A program made the position numbers and the translations under genes. Of a stretch of 57,435 nt of DNA, positions 16,996 to 26,749 are shown piece by piece. The first letter of the stretch is position 1; every line of letters begins with the position of its first letter. The notes under the pieces were generated by a model that searched no databases, was not told where the DNA came from, and saw only the letters and a program-made list of their open reading frames with translations. This DNA is from Lachnospiraceae bacterium. Lineage in GTDB: Bacteria > Bacillota > Clostridia > Lachnospirales > Lachnospiraceae. Where the stretch lies: positions 1 to 57,435 of the forward strand of contig JAGAQG010000043.1 in assembly GCA_017622875.1 (NCBI GenBank), given 5' to 3'.

Positions 16996-19900
16996 TTAAT
17001 GCTGTAATTTACAAATATCTACCAGCGAAGCATTTTCCGGATGGAATCCGCATTTTAAGGTTTCTGCCAGCGCCACTGCCGCATCAAGACTGGTGAGACA
17101 TGGGATACCAAGCTCTACACTTCTTCGGCGTACCTTGACACTGCCGCGAAGCGGGGAACGTCCCTTGGCAGAAGTGGAAATAATATAGTTGATCTTTCCA
17201 CTTTCTAAAATTGACAATGTATTCTGTTCTGATTCATGAATTTTGTGAACCAGTGTAACAGATAATCCGGCATCACGCAGCGCTTTTGTAGTTCCTTCTG
17301 TTGCATAGAGGTGGAATCCCAGATCCGCATATTCTTTGGCAATGCCGATAATTTCCTGCTTATCAGTATCTCTGACAGTGATTAAAACACCGCCCTTGTT
17401 TGTAAAATTGTAACCAGCACCTAAAAGTCCTTTGTAAAGTGCTTCAGACATTGTCGGCGCAATGCCTAAAACTTCACCAGTAGATTTCATTTCAGGTCCC
17501 AGCATTGTATCAAGTCCTGAAAGCTTCTCGAAAGAGAATACAGGAACTTTGATTGCTGTATATGGAGCAGAAGGATATAATCCTGTTCCATAAGGCATCT
17601 CTTTTAATTTCCTTCCAAGCATGACATCGGTAGCAATATCAATCATTGGGATGCCTGTTACTTTGCTTAAATACGGTACGGTTCTTGAAGAACGTGGATT
17701 TACTTCGATGACATATACCTGATCATTGCTGATGACGTACTGGATATTGATCAGTCCTTTGGTATGCAGAGAAATCGCCAGTTTTGTGGAATAATCCACC
17801 AGTTTTTCTTTCTGTTCCTCTGTGATGCTCCATGCAGGATAAACTGCGATGGAGTCACCGGAGTGGATTCCCGCACGGTCAATGTGCTGCATGATACCAG
17901 GAATGAGTACATCTTCACCGTCACAGATTGCATCGACCTCAAGTTCTGTCCCCATCATATATTTATCAATCAGGACAAGGTTTCCTTCCATATGAGAAAG
18001 AATAATGTCCATATATTCTGAAACGTCTGCATCGGAGAATGCAATGATCATATTCTGACCGCCAAGAACGTAGGATGGACGCAAAAGAACAGGATATCCA
18101 AGGGTGTTTGCAGCGACCAGTGCTTCAGCACGGGTATGTACGGTGGTTCCCTTTGGCTGTTCAATGTGAAGATCTTTTAATAATGCTTCAAAACGACCTC
18201 GATCTTCCGCAGCATCAATGCTGTCAGCAGGTGTTCCAAGGATTGGAATATGATTATCAGAGAGCCACTTTGTCAAACGAATCGCAGTCTGTCCGCCGAA
18301 TGCCACAACAGTACCTACCGGTTTTTCGATGCGGATAATGTCAGCCACATCTTCCGGTGTTAACGGCTCAAAATATAATCTGTCTGCGGTATTAAAGTCT
18401 GTAGAAACTGTTTCCGGGTTATTATTTACGATCACCACTTCGTAGCCTGCATTTTTCAGCGCCCATACACAATGTACGGAAGCATAGTCGAACTCGATAC
18501 CCTGACCGATACGGATTGGGCCGGAGCCAAATACGATGACAACAGGTTTCTTTCCTGCGTGCTCTTCAATGAAAGATGCAGCCTCATCTTCCTCATCATA
18601 AGCAGAATAGAAGTAAGGGGTCTGCGCATCAAATTCTGCGCCGCAGGTATCGACCATTTTATAGGAATATGGAAGACGTTTGATACTTTTTGCACCGCTT
18701 AATCGGCAGATTGTTTTATCCGTAAATCCATTCTGTTTTAATATACGAATAAAATCGCTGTCCAATTCCCCTTTTGCTAATTTCTTTTCCATATTACATA
18801 AGTTCACGAGCTTTGCCAGGAACCATTCATCTACCATCGTCAGTTCATGAAGCTTTTTAATGGAATAACCTCTGTATAATGCTTCATAGATTGCGAAAAT
18901 TCTCTCATCATCTTTTGCAAGAATCTTTTCAGTAAGAGATGCATCACTCATTGCGCGCATTTTTGCATCATCCAGATAGTCATGGGAAATTTCAGCACCA
19001 CGCACTGCTTTTAAAAGTGCCTGTTCAAAGCTTCGTCCGATGGACATGACCTCACCGGTTGCTTTCATCTGTGTACCGAGCTGTCTTGCAGCATAAACGA
19101 ATTTATCGAAAGGCCATTTCGGGAATTTTACGACCACATAATCAAGAGTTGGTTCAAAACATGCCTTTGTTTTGCCGGTAATTTCATTAGCAATTTCGTC
19201 CATACGGTATCCGATGGCAATTTTCGCCGCAACGCGGGCGATTGGATAACCTGTTGCCTTACTTGCAAGGGCAGAAGAACGGGAAACACGCGGGTTTACC
19301 TCGATGACTGCATATTCAAAGCTTTCGGGATTTAAGGCAAACTGTACATTACAGCCACCTTCAATACTCATGGCATCAATGATATGCAAAGCTGCACTTC
19401 GAAGCATCTGATATTCCTTATCGGCCAGTGTGAGAGCAGGCGCAACAACGATAGAGTCCCCAGTGTGGATACCTACCGGGTCAAAGTTTTCCATGGAACA
19501 GATCGTAATTACATTGCCTGCACTATCGCGCATGACTTCAAATTCGATTTCTTTCCAGCCTGAGATACATTTTTCTACGAGAATTTGATGAATTGGAGAC
19601 TGACGAAGTCCGGAAGATGCAATTTCACGGAGTTCCTCTTCAGATTCAGCAATACCGCCTCCTGTACCGCCAAGTGTGTAAGCAGGGCGTACAATGACCG
19701 GATATTTTACTGTATGGGCAAATTTTAAAGCACCATCCAGTGTATTTGTGACAACAGAAGGAATGATAGGTTCTCTGATCGCCTCCATTGTATCCTTAAA
19801 AATCTGACGGTCTTCAGCTTTTGCAATCGTTTCAGGATTTGCACCAAGCAGGATAACGCCCTGTTCCTCTAAAAATCCTTCCTTTGCAAGCTGCATAGAA

Positions 19901-20193
19901 AGAGTCAGACCAGTCTGACCGCCGAGGGTAGACAAGATACCATCCGGTTTTTCTTTTTTGATGATCTTTTTTAAGAAATCTAAAGTAAGCGGTTCGATAT
20001 AAACGTGATCTGCCATGGCAGCATCTGTCATAATGGTAGCAGGGTTGGAGTTTGCAAGAACAACTTCCAGACCTTCCTCTTTTAATGCACGACAGGCCTG
20101 AGTACCTGCATAGTCAAATTCAGCAGCCTGACCGATAACGATTGGCCCGGAGCCAATGACGAGAACTTTTTTAAGCTTTGGATTTAATGGCAT
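16996..20193 (-). CDS. carB: Carbamoyl-phosphate synthase large subunit
   Basis: Makes carbamoyl phosphate from bicarbonate, ammonia and two ATP for pyrimidine and arginine synthesis. The 1065 residues contain the two homologous ATP-grasp halves, each opening with a GSGPI-IGQ-EFDYAG/S motif, and a C-terminal MGS-like regulatory domain. The start codon directly abuts the stop of carA. The order carA-carB-glmS forms one minus-strand operon. Confidence 0.97.
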   Translation of the reverse strand: MPLNPKLKKVLVIGSGPIVIGQAAEFDYAGTQACRALKEEGLEVVLANSNPATIMTDAAMADHVYIEPLTLDFLKKIIKKEKPDGILSTLGGQTGLTLSMQLAKEGFLEEQGVILLGANPETIAKAEDRQIFKDTMEAIREPIIPSVVTNTLDGALKFAHTVKYPVIVRPAYTLGGTGGGIAESEEELREIASSGLRQSPIHQILVEKCISGWKEIEFEVMRDSAGNVITICSMENFDPVGIHTGDSIVVAPALTLADKEYQMLRSAALHIIDAMSIEGGCNVQFALNPESFEYAVIEVNPRVSRSSALASKATGYPIARVAAKIAIGYRMDEIANEITGKTKACFEPTLDYVVVKFPKWPFDKFVYAARQLGTQMKATGEVMSIGRSFEQALLKAVRGAEISHDYLDDAKMRAMSDASLTEKILAKDDERIFAIYEALYRGYSIKKLHELTMVDEWFLAKLVNLCNMEKKLAKGELDSDFIRILKQNGFTDKTICRLSGAKSIKRLPYSYKMVDTCGAEFDAQTPYFYSAYDEEDEAASFIEEHAGKKPVVIVFGSGPIRIGQGIEFDYASVHCVWALKNAGYEVVIVNNNPETVSTDFNTADRLYFEPLTPEDVADIIRIEKPVGTVVAFGGQTAIRLTKWLSDNHIPILGTPADSIDAAEDRGRFEALLKDLHIEQPKGTTVHTRAEALVAANTLGYPVLLRPSYVLGGQNMIIAFSDADVSEYMDIILSHMEGNLVLIDKYMMGTELEVDAICDGEDVLIPGIMQHIDRAGIHSGDSIAVYPAWSITEEQKEKLVDYSTKLAISLHTKGLINIQYVISNDQVYVIEVNPRSSRTVPYLSKVTGIPMIDIATDVMLGRKLKEMPYGTGLYPSAPYTAIKVPVFSFEKLSGLDTMLGPEMKSTGEVLGIAPTMSEALYKGLLGAGYNFTNKGGVLITVRDTDKQEIIGIAKEYADLGFHLYATEGTTKALRDAGLSVTLVHKIHESEQNTLSILESGKINYIISTSAKGRSPLRGSVKVRRRSVELGIPCLTSLDAAVALAETLKCGFHPENASLVDICKLQH

Positions 20194-21279
20194 TTAAAAT
20201 TCCCTCCCTTCCATAAGGTCAATAAATTTCTGGAATAAATATTCTGTATCGTGTGGACCGCCGCAGGCTTCCGGATGGAACTGAACGGAAAATCCAGGAA
20301 ATGACTGATAGGAAATACCTTCGCAGGTATCATCATTTAAATTGGTAAAGGTAAGCTTTGCGCATTCCGGAAGAGAATCGGTTTTTACAGCATAACCGTG
20401 ATTCTGACTTGTGATGTAAATCTTCTTTGTAGAATGCTCTAATACCGGCTGGTTCGCACCTCGATGTCCGTATTTTAATTTTTCTGTGTCAGCACCGTTT
20501 GCCAGAGCTAATAGCTGATGTCCAAGGCAAATGCCGAAAATCGGAATCTTGTGAGTACAAAGCTTTTTCAGCTCTTCAACAATCGCAAGATTTTCTTTTG
20601 GGTTTCCTGGACCATTGCTCAACATAATTCCGTCCGGCTTTAGGCTAAGAATCTCTTCACAGGTCGTATGGGCAGGAACTACAGTGACCTGACATCCAAG
20701 TGCATGAAGTTTTCTTGCGATATTCTGTTTTGCACCGAAATCCCAGAGTACTACATGGTGTTCTGTAACTCCGACAGGAATTTCATAAGATTCTTTGCAG
20801 GTTACGGAACGCACTGCATTTTTGATGGACCAGTCAGAAAGCATTTTTGCATCCTCCGGCTTTGGCTCTGTCATGGTAAGACGTCCGTTCATGACACCTT
20901 CCTGCCTGATCTTCTTTGTCAGTGCTCTTGTATCTATATGACAAATGCCCGGTATTCCTTCTTTCTTTAACCAGGAGTCTAAGTCCATCTGGCATCGAAA
21001 GTTGGACGGGGCATTGCAAAATTCTTTCGTTATGTAGGCACTCATATGAATCCCATTGCTTTCAAAGTCACCTGTGTTCACACCATAGTTCCCAATCAAC
21101 GGGAAAGTCTGAACGACCATCTGACCATAATAGCTAGGGTCAGTTAATGTTTCTGTATAACCTGTCATAGCGGTCGTGAAAACGACCTCAGCGATGATGT
21201 CATCGACGAGCGGTGCACCAAAGTGAGTTCCTTTATAACAGGTTCCGTCTGCAAGCTGCAAATAAATCGCTTTTTCCAT
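20194..21279 (-). CDS. carA: Carbamoyl-phosphate synthase small subunit
   Basis: Glutaminase subunit that feeds ammonia to CarB. The 361 residues show the N-terminal CPSase domain (GTHFGAP, TAMTGYTETLTDPSYYGQ) and a C-terminal class I amidotransferase domain with the nucleophile in FGICLGHQ and the His-Glu pair in QFHPEACGG. The ribosome site GAGGTGG is 6 bases upstream of the start. It is the first gene of the carA-carB-glmS operon and is preceded by a consensus-like promoter and a leader terminator. Confidence 0.96.
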   Translation of the reverse strand: MEKAIYLQLADGTCYKGTHFGAPLVDDIIAEVVFTTAMTGYTETLTDPSYYGQMVVQTFPLIGNYGVNTGDFESNGIHMSAYITKEFCNAPSNFRCQMDLDSWLKKEGIPGICHIDTRALTKKIRQEGVMNGRLTMTEPKPEDAKMLSDWSIKNAVRSVTCKESYEIPVGVTEHHVVLWDFGAKQNIARKLHALGCQVTVVPAHTTCEEILSLKPDGIMLSNGPGNPKENLAIVEELKKLCTHKIPIFGICLGHQLLALANGADTEKLKYGHRGANQPVLEHSTKKIYITSQNHGYAVKTDSLPECAKLTFTNLNDDTCEGISYQSFPGFSVQFHPEACGGPHDTEYLFQKFIDLMEGREF

Positions 21280-21315
21280 AAATCCACCTCATTTGTGTTG
21301 ACTTGTTGATTCCTA

Positions 21316-21384
21316 AACAAAAAAAGAAAAGGCGTCCATGAACTAAATGCGAAAAAATTTCGCACTTAGCTCGTGAACGCCTTT
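21316..21384 (-). terminator. Leader terminator between the carA promoter and carA
   Basis: On the minus strand an 8-bp base (21328-21335 with 21377-21384) and further paired blocks inside give a hairpin of about 57 bases, followed by a T-rich run at 21316-21327. The promoter at 21397-21425 points into it, so carA-carB-glmS transcripts must pass it. I see no PyrR-binding loop, T-box or obvious leader peptide. Confidence 0.75.
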
Positions 21385-21396
21385 GTTCTTCCCGCT

Positions 21397-21425
21397 ATTC
21401 TAGCATTATGAAATCCATTCGTCAA
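21397..21425 (-). promoter_or_regulatory. Promoter of carA-carB-glmS
   Basis: On the minus strand TTGACG (21420-21425) and TAGAAT (21397-21402) are separated by exactly 17 bases. The predicted start, near 21390-21392, lies in a GGG run a few bases before the leader terminator stem. Confidence 0.8.
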
Positions 21426-21452
21426 GAACAAATATAAACACGTATCTCTTTC

Positions 21453-21481
21453 TTGACACAGCTGGGAAGATGTGGTATTTA
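21453..21481 (+). promoter_or_regulatory. Promoter of asnB-purC-purA-purB
   Basis: TTGACA at 21453-21458 is a perfect -35 box; TATTTA follows after 17 bases at 21476-21481. Transcription would begin near 21488, giving a leader of about 165 bases with several hairpins before asnB. Confidence 0.7.
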
Positions 21482-21495
21482 TTGAATAGATATTG

Positions 21496-21605
21496 GCGAT
21501 TGAGTTCGCAAAAAAGGGGTCGCACAACGGGGTGCGGCAAATAGGTATGACACGGATAGCAGATATTCGTCCTATGCAAGGGACGAGTGTCTGTTTTTTT
21601 GTTTT
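21496..21605 (+). promoter_or_regulatory. asnB leader: tandem six-base-loop hairpins and antiterminator/terminator switch
   Basis: Four structures can be drawn. Hairpin A (21496-21509) has a 4-bp stem and loop TTGAGT. Hairpin B (21519-21538) has a 7-bp stem and six-base loop AACGGG, with A at position 1 and G at position 4 as in ANTAR target loops. An antiterminator pairs 21541-21545 with 21571-21575 and 21552-21558 with 21564-21570. A terminator pairs 21560-21572 with 21580/81-21593 and ends in a T run to 21605. The last two share 21560-21575 and exclude each other. The ligand could be the ANTAR protein encoded at 13479-14033. T-box features are absent. Confidence 0.65.
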
Positions 21606-21654
21606 TGGAAATGATTGGAAACATCGTTCATACCGGGAATGAGGAGGAAAACTT

Positions 21655-23238
21655 ATGTGTTCGATTATGTGTTATGCAGGAAAAGATATTTCAAAAGAAC
21701 AAATGCAAGAACTTCTGCTCCGTACAGAAATGCGTGGTCCAGACGCTAACGAAGTAGTAGAGACCGAGTTCGGCTACCTTGGCTTTGCTCGCCTTGCCAT
21801 CATGGGGCTTACACCGGAAGGCATGCAGCCGTTTGAACGCGAAGGATGCTACGTAGTCTGTAATGGAGAAATCTACGGTTTCAGAACCTTAAAAGAAGAA
21901 TTACAGCAGAAAGGCTACGAATTCGTCAGCGGTTCCGACTGTGAAATTTTACTTCCTTTATATAAGGAATACGGGACAGAAATGTTCTCCCATCTGGACG
22001 CAGAATATGCCTGCGTCATCTACGATGCAGAAACTGGCAAGCTTCTCGCTGCCAGAGACCCAATCGGTATCCGTCCATTATTCTATGGATATTCAAAAAG
22101 CGGTCACATCGCTTTCGCAAGTGAACCAAAGAGCTTAATAGGACTTGTAGAAGAAGTATTCCCATTCCCTCCGGGATATTATTACTGCGATGGCGAATTC
22201 GTTCAGTACGAAGATATCGCTGCAGTTCATGGCTATATTCACGAAGATTTAGATACAATTACAAAGAACATTCATGATAAACTGGTAAAAGGTGTTGAAA
22301 AACGTTTGGATGCAGATGCACCATTAGGTTTCTTATTATCAGGCGGTCTTGATTCCAGTCTGGTGTGTGCCATTGCGGCAAATATTTTAAGAAAACCGAT
22401 TCGTACCTTTGCAATTGGCATGGATAAAGACGCAATTGACTTAAAATATGCAAAAAAGGTTGCAGATTTCATCGGAGCGTTCCATACTGAAGTTATCATG
22501 ACAAAGGAAGAAGTTTTAGAAAGTCTGGAAACTGTTATCAAAGCATTGGCTACTTATGACATTACAACAATCCGTGCCAGCATGGGGATGTACCTTGTAT
22601 GTAAAGCAATCAATGACAATACGGACTTAAAGGTACTTCTGACAGGAGAAATCTCCGACGAGCTATTCGGCTATAAGTATACTGACTTTGCGCCAAATGC
22701 AGCAGAATTCCAGAAAGAAGCTCAGAAGAGAATCCGTGAATTACATTATTATGATGTACTTCGTGCAGACAGATGCCTTGCAGCAAACAGCTTAGAAGCA
22801 AGGGTTCCATTTGGTGATCTTGACTTTGTACGTTATGTCATGGCAATCGACCCGCAGAAGAAAATGAACACCTATGGAAAAGGAAAATATCTTCTTAGAA
22901 AGGCTTTTGAAGCAGACCATATTTTACCGGAAGAAATCTTATGGCGTGAAAAAGCAGCCTTCAGTGATGCGGTAGGTCACAGTATGGTGGATGATTTAAA
23001 GGAATATGCAAATGCTTATTATACAGACGAAGAATACGAATCTTTAAGAAGCAAATATGACTTTGCAGCCCCATTTACGAAAGAGAGTCTTCTCTATCGT
23101 GAAATTTTTGAAAAATATTATCCTGGCCAGGCCAAAATGGTACCGGATTTCTGGATGCCAAACAAGGAATGGGAAGGATGCAATGTAAACGATCCAAGCG
23201 CCAGAGTGCTTGCAAACTATGGAGATAGTGGTAAATAG
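21655..23238 (+). CDS. asnB: Asparagine synthase B (glutamine-hydrolysing)
   Basis: Makes asparagine from aspartate, ATP and glutamine. The 527 residues start MCSIMCYAG with Cys2 as amidotransferase nucleophile. The C-terminal synthetase domain carries the pyrophosphate loop LSGGLDSS near residue 229 and the [10 protein letters not shown] motif. GAGGAGG precedes the start. It is the first gene of an operon with purC, purA and purB and is preceded by a switch-like leader. PurA and PurB together recycle aspartate nitrogen, which gives a loose metabolic link. Confidence 0.95.
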   Translation: MCSIMCYAGKDISKEQMQELLLRTEMRGPDANEVVETEFGYLGFARLAIMGLTPEGMQPFEREGCYVVCNGEIYGFRTLKEELQQKGYEFVSGSDCEILLPLYKEYGTEMFSHLDAEYACVIYDAETGKLLAARDPIGIRPLFYGYSKSGHIAFASEPKSLIGLVEEVFPFPPGYYYCDGEFVQYEDIAAVHGYIHEDLDTITKNIHDKLVKGVEKRLDADAPLGFLLSGGLDSSLVCAIAANILRKPIRTFAIGMDKDAIDLKYAKKVADFIGAFHTEVIMTKEEVLESLETVIKALATYDITTIRASMGMYLVCKAINDNTDLKVLLTGEISDELFGYKYTDFAPNAAEFQKEAQKRIRELHYYDVLRADRCLAANSLEARVPFGDLDFVRYVMAIDPQKKMNTYGKGKYLLRKAFEADHILPEEILWREKAAFSDAVGHSMVDDLKEYANAYYTDEEYESLRSKYDFAAPFTKESLLYREIFEKYYPGQAKMVPDFWMPNKEWEGCNVNDPSARVLANYGDSGK

Positions 23239-23254
23239 GAAGGAGACAAAAGAA

Positions 23255-23968
23255 ATGGAAAAAAAGGAACAGCTTTATGAAGGAAAAGCAAAAAAGGTAT
23301 TTTTAACAGATGACCCGGAACTGCTCATCGTAGATTACAAGGATGATGCGACTGCATTTAATGGGCTCAAAAAGGGAACGATTGTAGGAAAAGGTGTCAT
23401 TAACAACAAAATGAGCAATCTTTTGATGCAGCGATTAGAAAAAGCTGGCATTCCGACACATTTTGTGAGAGAATTAAGTGATCGCGAGACATTGGTAAAG
23501 AAAGTATCAATCGTGCCGCTGGAAGTAATCATCAGAAATATTGCTGCCGGTTCTTTCTCAAAAAGATATGGCGTAGAAGAAGGCAAGGTGTTTGCCTGCC
23601 CTACAATTGAGTTTTCTTACAAAAACGATGATCTTGGCGATCCACTCATCAACAGCTATCATGCCGCTGCATTAGAGCTTGCAACAGAGGAAGAAATCGA
23701 AACAATTAAAAAATATGCTTTTGGAATCAATGAACAGTTAAAAGCATTCTGGAGTGAATGCGGTGTTACATTAGTAGACTTTAAGGTAGAATTTGGCCGT
23801 CTGTCAGATGGAACCATCGTTCTTGCAGACGAAATCAGCCCGGATACCTGCCGTCTGTGGGATTCCGAAACAGGAATGAAGCTTGATAAAGACCGCTTCC
23901 GTAGAGATTTAGGAAATGTTGAAGACGCTTATACAGAAGTAATGAATAGACTGATGCAGCATATCTAA
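23255..23968 (+). CDS. purC: Phosphoribosylaminoimidazole-succinocarboxamide synthase
   Basis: SAICAR synthetase, joining CAIR and aspartate with ATP in purine synthesis. The 237 residues match the bacterial family; [10 protein letters not shown] at the N-terminus and [17 protein letters not shown] and [12 protein letters not shown] later are signature segments. ATG at 23255 is preceded by AAGGAGA at the right distance; a more upstream in-frame start would overlap asnB and lacks a ribosome site. It lies 16 bases after asnB. Confidence 0.96.
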   Translation: MEKKEQLYEGKAKKVFLTDDPELLIVDYKDDATAFNGLKKGTIVGKGVINNKMSNLLMQRLEKAGIPTHFVRELSDRETLVKKVSIVPLEVIIRNIAAGSFSKRYGVEEGKVFACPTIEFSYKNDDLGDPLINSYHAAALELATEEEIETIKKYAFGINEQLKAFWSECGVTLVDFKVEFGRLSDGTIVLADEISPDTCRLWDSETGMKLDKDRFRRDLGNVEDAYTEVMNRLMQHI

Positions 23969-23996
23969 TATCTAAAGGATCAATGGAGGGTAAATT

Positions 23997-25274
23997 ATGT
24001 CGAATAGTGCGATTGTAGGAATTAACTGGGGAGATGAAGGCAAAGGCCGAATGGTCGATCTGATGACAGAAGATTATGATGTGGTAGTCCGCTATCAGGG
24101 CGGTGGAAATGCCGGCCATACAGTCATCAACGAGTTTGGTAAATTTGCTTTGCACTTACTCCCATCAGGAATTTTCAGAAAAGGCGTTGTAAATATTTTA
24201 GGAAATGGAGTTGCACTGGATCCGGAAAATTTATGGATCGAAATGCAGCAGGTCATGGATCAGGGGGTTGCATTAACTCCTGAAAATTTAAAGATCAGTG
24301 ACAGAGCATCCCTTTTACTACCTTGGCATCGCGACCTGGATGAGCTTGAAGAAGCGCGTCTCAAAGATAAAAAATTTGGCTCAACAAAACAGGGGATTGC
24401 CCCATTTTACTCAGATAAATATCAGAAGAAGACAGTTCTTGCAGGAGAGCTGTTCTATCCGGAAGAATTAAAGGCCCATTTAGCAGATTTAATGGAATGG
24501 AAGAACCTGACTTTGACAAAGGTTTATGGGGCGGAAGCCTACACAATGGAAAAGTTAGAACAGTGGATCGATGAATACTGTGCAAAGATCAAACCATACA
24601 TCTGCGATACAGGTACATTCTTAAGAAATGCACAGAAAGATGGAAAAAATATTTTATTTGAAGCACAGTTAGGTTCTCTTAGGGACCTGGATTATGGTAT
24701 TCACCCGTATACGACCTCTTCTAATACAACAGCAGCTTTTGCACCAATTGGTTCAGGTCTTCCATCAGCGAAGCTTGATGATGTGGTGGGTGTTGTAAAG
24801 GCATACTCTACCTGCGTTGGCGAAGGCCCATTTGTATGCGAAATGTTCGGTGATGAAGCAGAAGAACTTCGAAAAGCCGGATTTGAATATGGCGCAAAAA
24901 CAGGACGTCCAAGAAGAGTTGGACCACTTGATATCGTGGCAACACGTTATGGTGTGGAAGTTCAGGCTGCGACAGAAATCGCACTTACCAAACTGGATGT
25001 TTTAAGCTATATGGATAAGATTCCTGTATGTACTCATTACTTACTGGATGGAGAACAAATCGATGATTTCCCATTCCCGGTAGCATTAAACAAAGCAAAA
25101 CCAGTGGTTGAATATTTCGATGGCTGGAAATGTGATATTTCCGGTGTGCGTACATGGGAAGACCTTCCAAAAGCGGCACAGGACTATGTAATGTTCATTG
25201 AAAAAGAAATCGGCTGTCCAATCACTTATGTTTCCGTAGGACCGGAAAGAGACAGTATCATTATCAGAAAGTAG
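23997..25274 (+). CDS. purA: Adenylosuccinate synthase
   Basis: Joins IMP and aspartate with GTP to give adenylosuccinate. The 425 residues carry the GTP loop NWGDEGKGR (residues 10-18), the GGGNAGHTV block and the TGRPRRVGPLD segment. GGAGGG lies 7-8 bases before the start. It is spaced 28 bases after purC and 10 bases before purB, whose product performs the next step. Confidence 0.96.
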   Translation: MSNSAIVGINWGDEGKGRMVDLMTEDYDVVVRYQGGGNAGHTVINEFGKFALHLLPSGIFRKGVVNILGNGVALDPENLWIEMQQVMDQGVALTPENLKISDRASLLLPWHRDLDELEEARLKDKKFGSTKQGIAPFYSDKYQKKTVLAGELFYPEELKAHLADLMEWKNLTLTKVYGAEAYTMEKLEQWIDEYCAKIKPYICDTGTFLRNAQKDGKNILFEAQLGSLRDLDYGIHPYTTSSNTTAAFAPIGSGLPSAKLDDVVGVVKAYSTCVGEGPFVCEMFGDEAEELRKAGFEYGAKTGRPRRVGPLDIVATRYGVEVQAATEIALTKLDVLSYMDKIPVCTHYLLDGEQIDDFPFPVALNKAKPVVEYFDGWKCDISGVRTWEDLPKAAQDYVMFIEKEIGCPITYVSVGPERDSIIIRK

Positions 25275-25284
25275 GAGAGTTACG

Positions 25285-26700
25285 ATGACAGAAACTTACG
25301 AATCCCCGTTATCCTCACGTTATGCTTCCGGCTATATGCTGAATTTATTTTCTTCCGATACAAGATATCAGACATGGCGTAAACTGTGGGTAGCACTTGC
25401 AAAAGCAGAAATGAAATTAGGGCTTCCGATTACGGAAGAACAGGTAAAAGAACTGGAAGCTCATGTGACAGATATCGATTATGAATGTGTAAAACAGCGT
25501 GAAAAGGAAGTACGTCACGATGTTATGGCACATGTTTACGCATATGGAAAAGTTGCTCCAAGTGCCGCAGGAATCATCCATCTGGGAGCTACCAGCTGCT
25601 ATGTAACAGACAACGCAGACCTTGTAATTTACCGTGATGGATTAAAATATCTTCGGGGAGAACTTTTGAAGGTGATTGCGAACCTTGCAGATTTTGCAGA
25701 AGAGTATAAAGCGTTGCCAACGCTTGGCTATACCCATTATCAGCCTGCACAGTTGGTAACAGTCGGAAAGAGAGCATCTTTGTGGATGCAGGATTTCTTA
25801 TCCGATTTATCAGAACTTGATTATGTGATCGGAAGCATGAAATTTTTAGGCTGTCGCGGAACGACAGGAACAGAAGCAAGCTTTGTAGAATTATTTGAGG
25901 GAGACTCTCAGAAAATCGATGAAATGAATCAGATGCTCTGCAAAGAATTTGATTTTGAAGAATGTTTCGATGTCTGCGGACAGACTTATCCTAGAAAAGT
26001 GGATTCCAGAATCTTAAACTGTTTATCATCGATTGCGCAGAGCTGTTACCGTATGGCGAACGATATTCGTCTGCTGCAGCATGACCGTCAGGTGGAAGAG
26101 CCATTTGAAAAGAATCAGATCGGTTCCTCAGCTATGGCATATAAACGTAATCCGATGAGAAGTGAAAGAATCTGTTCCCTTTCAAGATATTTAATGGCAG
26201 ACGCATTAAATGCACCGATGACAGCTTCTACGCAGTGGCTGGAAAGAACATTGGATGACTCTGCAAACCGCCGAATTTCCATGCCGGAAGGCTTCTTATG
26301 TGCGGACGCAGTTTTAAGACTTGCCCAGAACGTGACAGACGGACTCCATGTAAATGAAAAGATCGTGGAAAAGACCGTCAGAGAATACCTCCCATTTATC
26401 GCTACAGAAAATCTGATGATGGAAGCGGTAAAACGCGGTGGTGACCGTCAGGAAATCCACGAGATTATCCGTAAATGTTCTATGGAAGCAACTGCGAAGA
26501 TGAAGAACGGGGAAGAATGTGACCTCTTATCCCGTCTGGCAGCTGAAAAGGAATTTGGACTGACAGAAGCAGAAATGAACGAGCTTTTGAGTCCTGAACT
26601 TTATATCGGACGTTGCCCTGAACAGGTACAGGCACTGGTAGACAAAGTCAGACCACTGCTTACAAATGTTTCAAAAGAATCAGCAGAAATTAATTTATAA
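25285..26700 (+). CDS. purB: Adenylosuccinate lyase
   Basis: Cleaves SAICAR and adenylosuccinate, releasing fumarate, so it serves both PurC and PurA products. The 471 residues contain the fumarase/lyase signature SSAMAYKRNPMRSE near residue 281, the TLGYTHYQPAQ histidine segment and the HLGATSCYVTDNAD block. It is the last gene of the asnB-pur operon, followed within 50 bases by a strong terminator. Confidence 0.96.
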   Translation: MTETYESPLSSRYASGYMLNLFSSDTRYQTWRKLWVALAKAEMKLGLPITEEQVKELEAHVTDIDYECVKQREKEVRHDVMAHVYAYGKVAPSAAGIIHLGATSCYVTDNADLVIYRDGLKYLRGELLKVIANLADFAEEYKALPTLGYTHYQPAQLVTVGKRASLWMQDFLSDLSELDYVIGSMKFLGCRGTTGTEASFVELFEGDSQKIDEMNQMLCKEFDFEECFDVCGQTYPRKVDSRILNCLSSIAQSCYRMANDIRLLQHDRQVEEPFEKNQIGSSAMAYKRNPMRSERICSLSRYLMADALNAPMTASTQWLERTLDDSANRRISMPEGFLCADAVLRLAQNVTDGLHVNEKIVEKTVREYLPFIATENLMMEAVKRGGDRQEIHEIIRKCSMEATAKMKNGEECDLLSRLAAEKEFGLTEAEMNELLSPELYIGRCPEQVQALVDKVRPLLTNVSKESAEINL

Positions 26701-26711
26701 TCAGGCTAAAG

Positions 26712-26746
26712 AAAAACCCCTGCGTTTGATGCGCAGGGGCCTTTTT
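26712..26746 (+). terminator. Terminator of asnB-purCAB
   Basis: An 8-bp GC-rich stem (26717-26724 with 26732-26739) is flanked by five A residues before and five T residues after, a standard intrinsic terminator. The A run means it could also stop minus-strand transcription of the HPr-like gene, which ends 4 bases later. Confidence 0.93.
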
Positions 26747-26749
26747 GTC

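Noticed and set aside
21280-21654. T-box or purine riboswitch between carA and asnB
   Set aside because: The conserved T-box antiterminator sequence (GGGTGGNACCGCG) and the purine aptamer core are absent on both strands.
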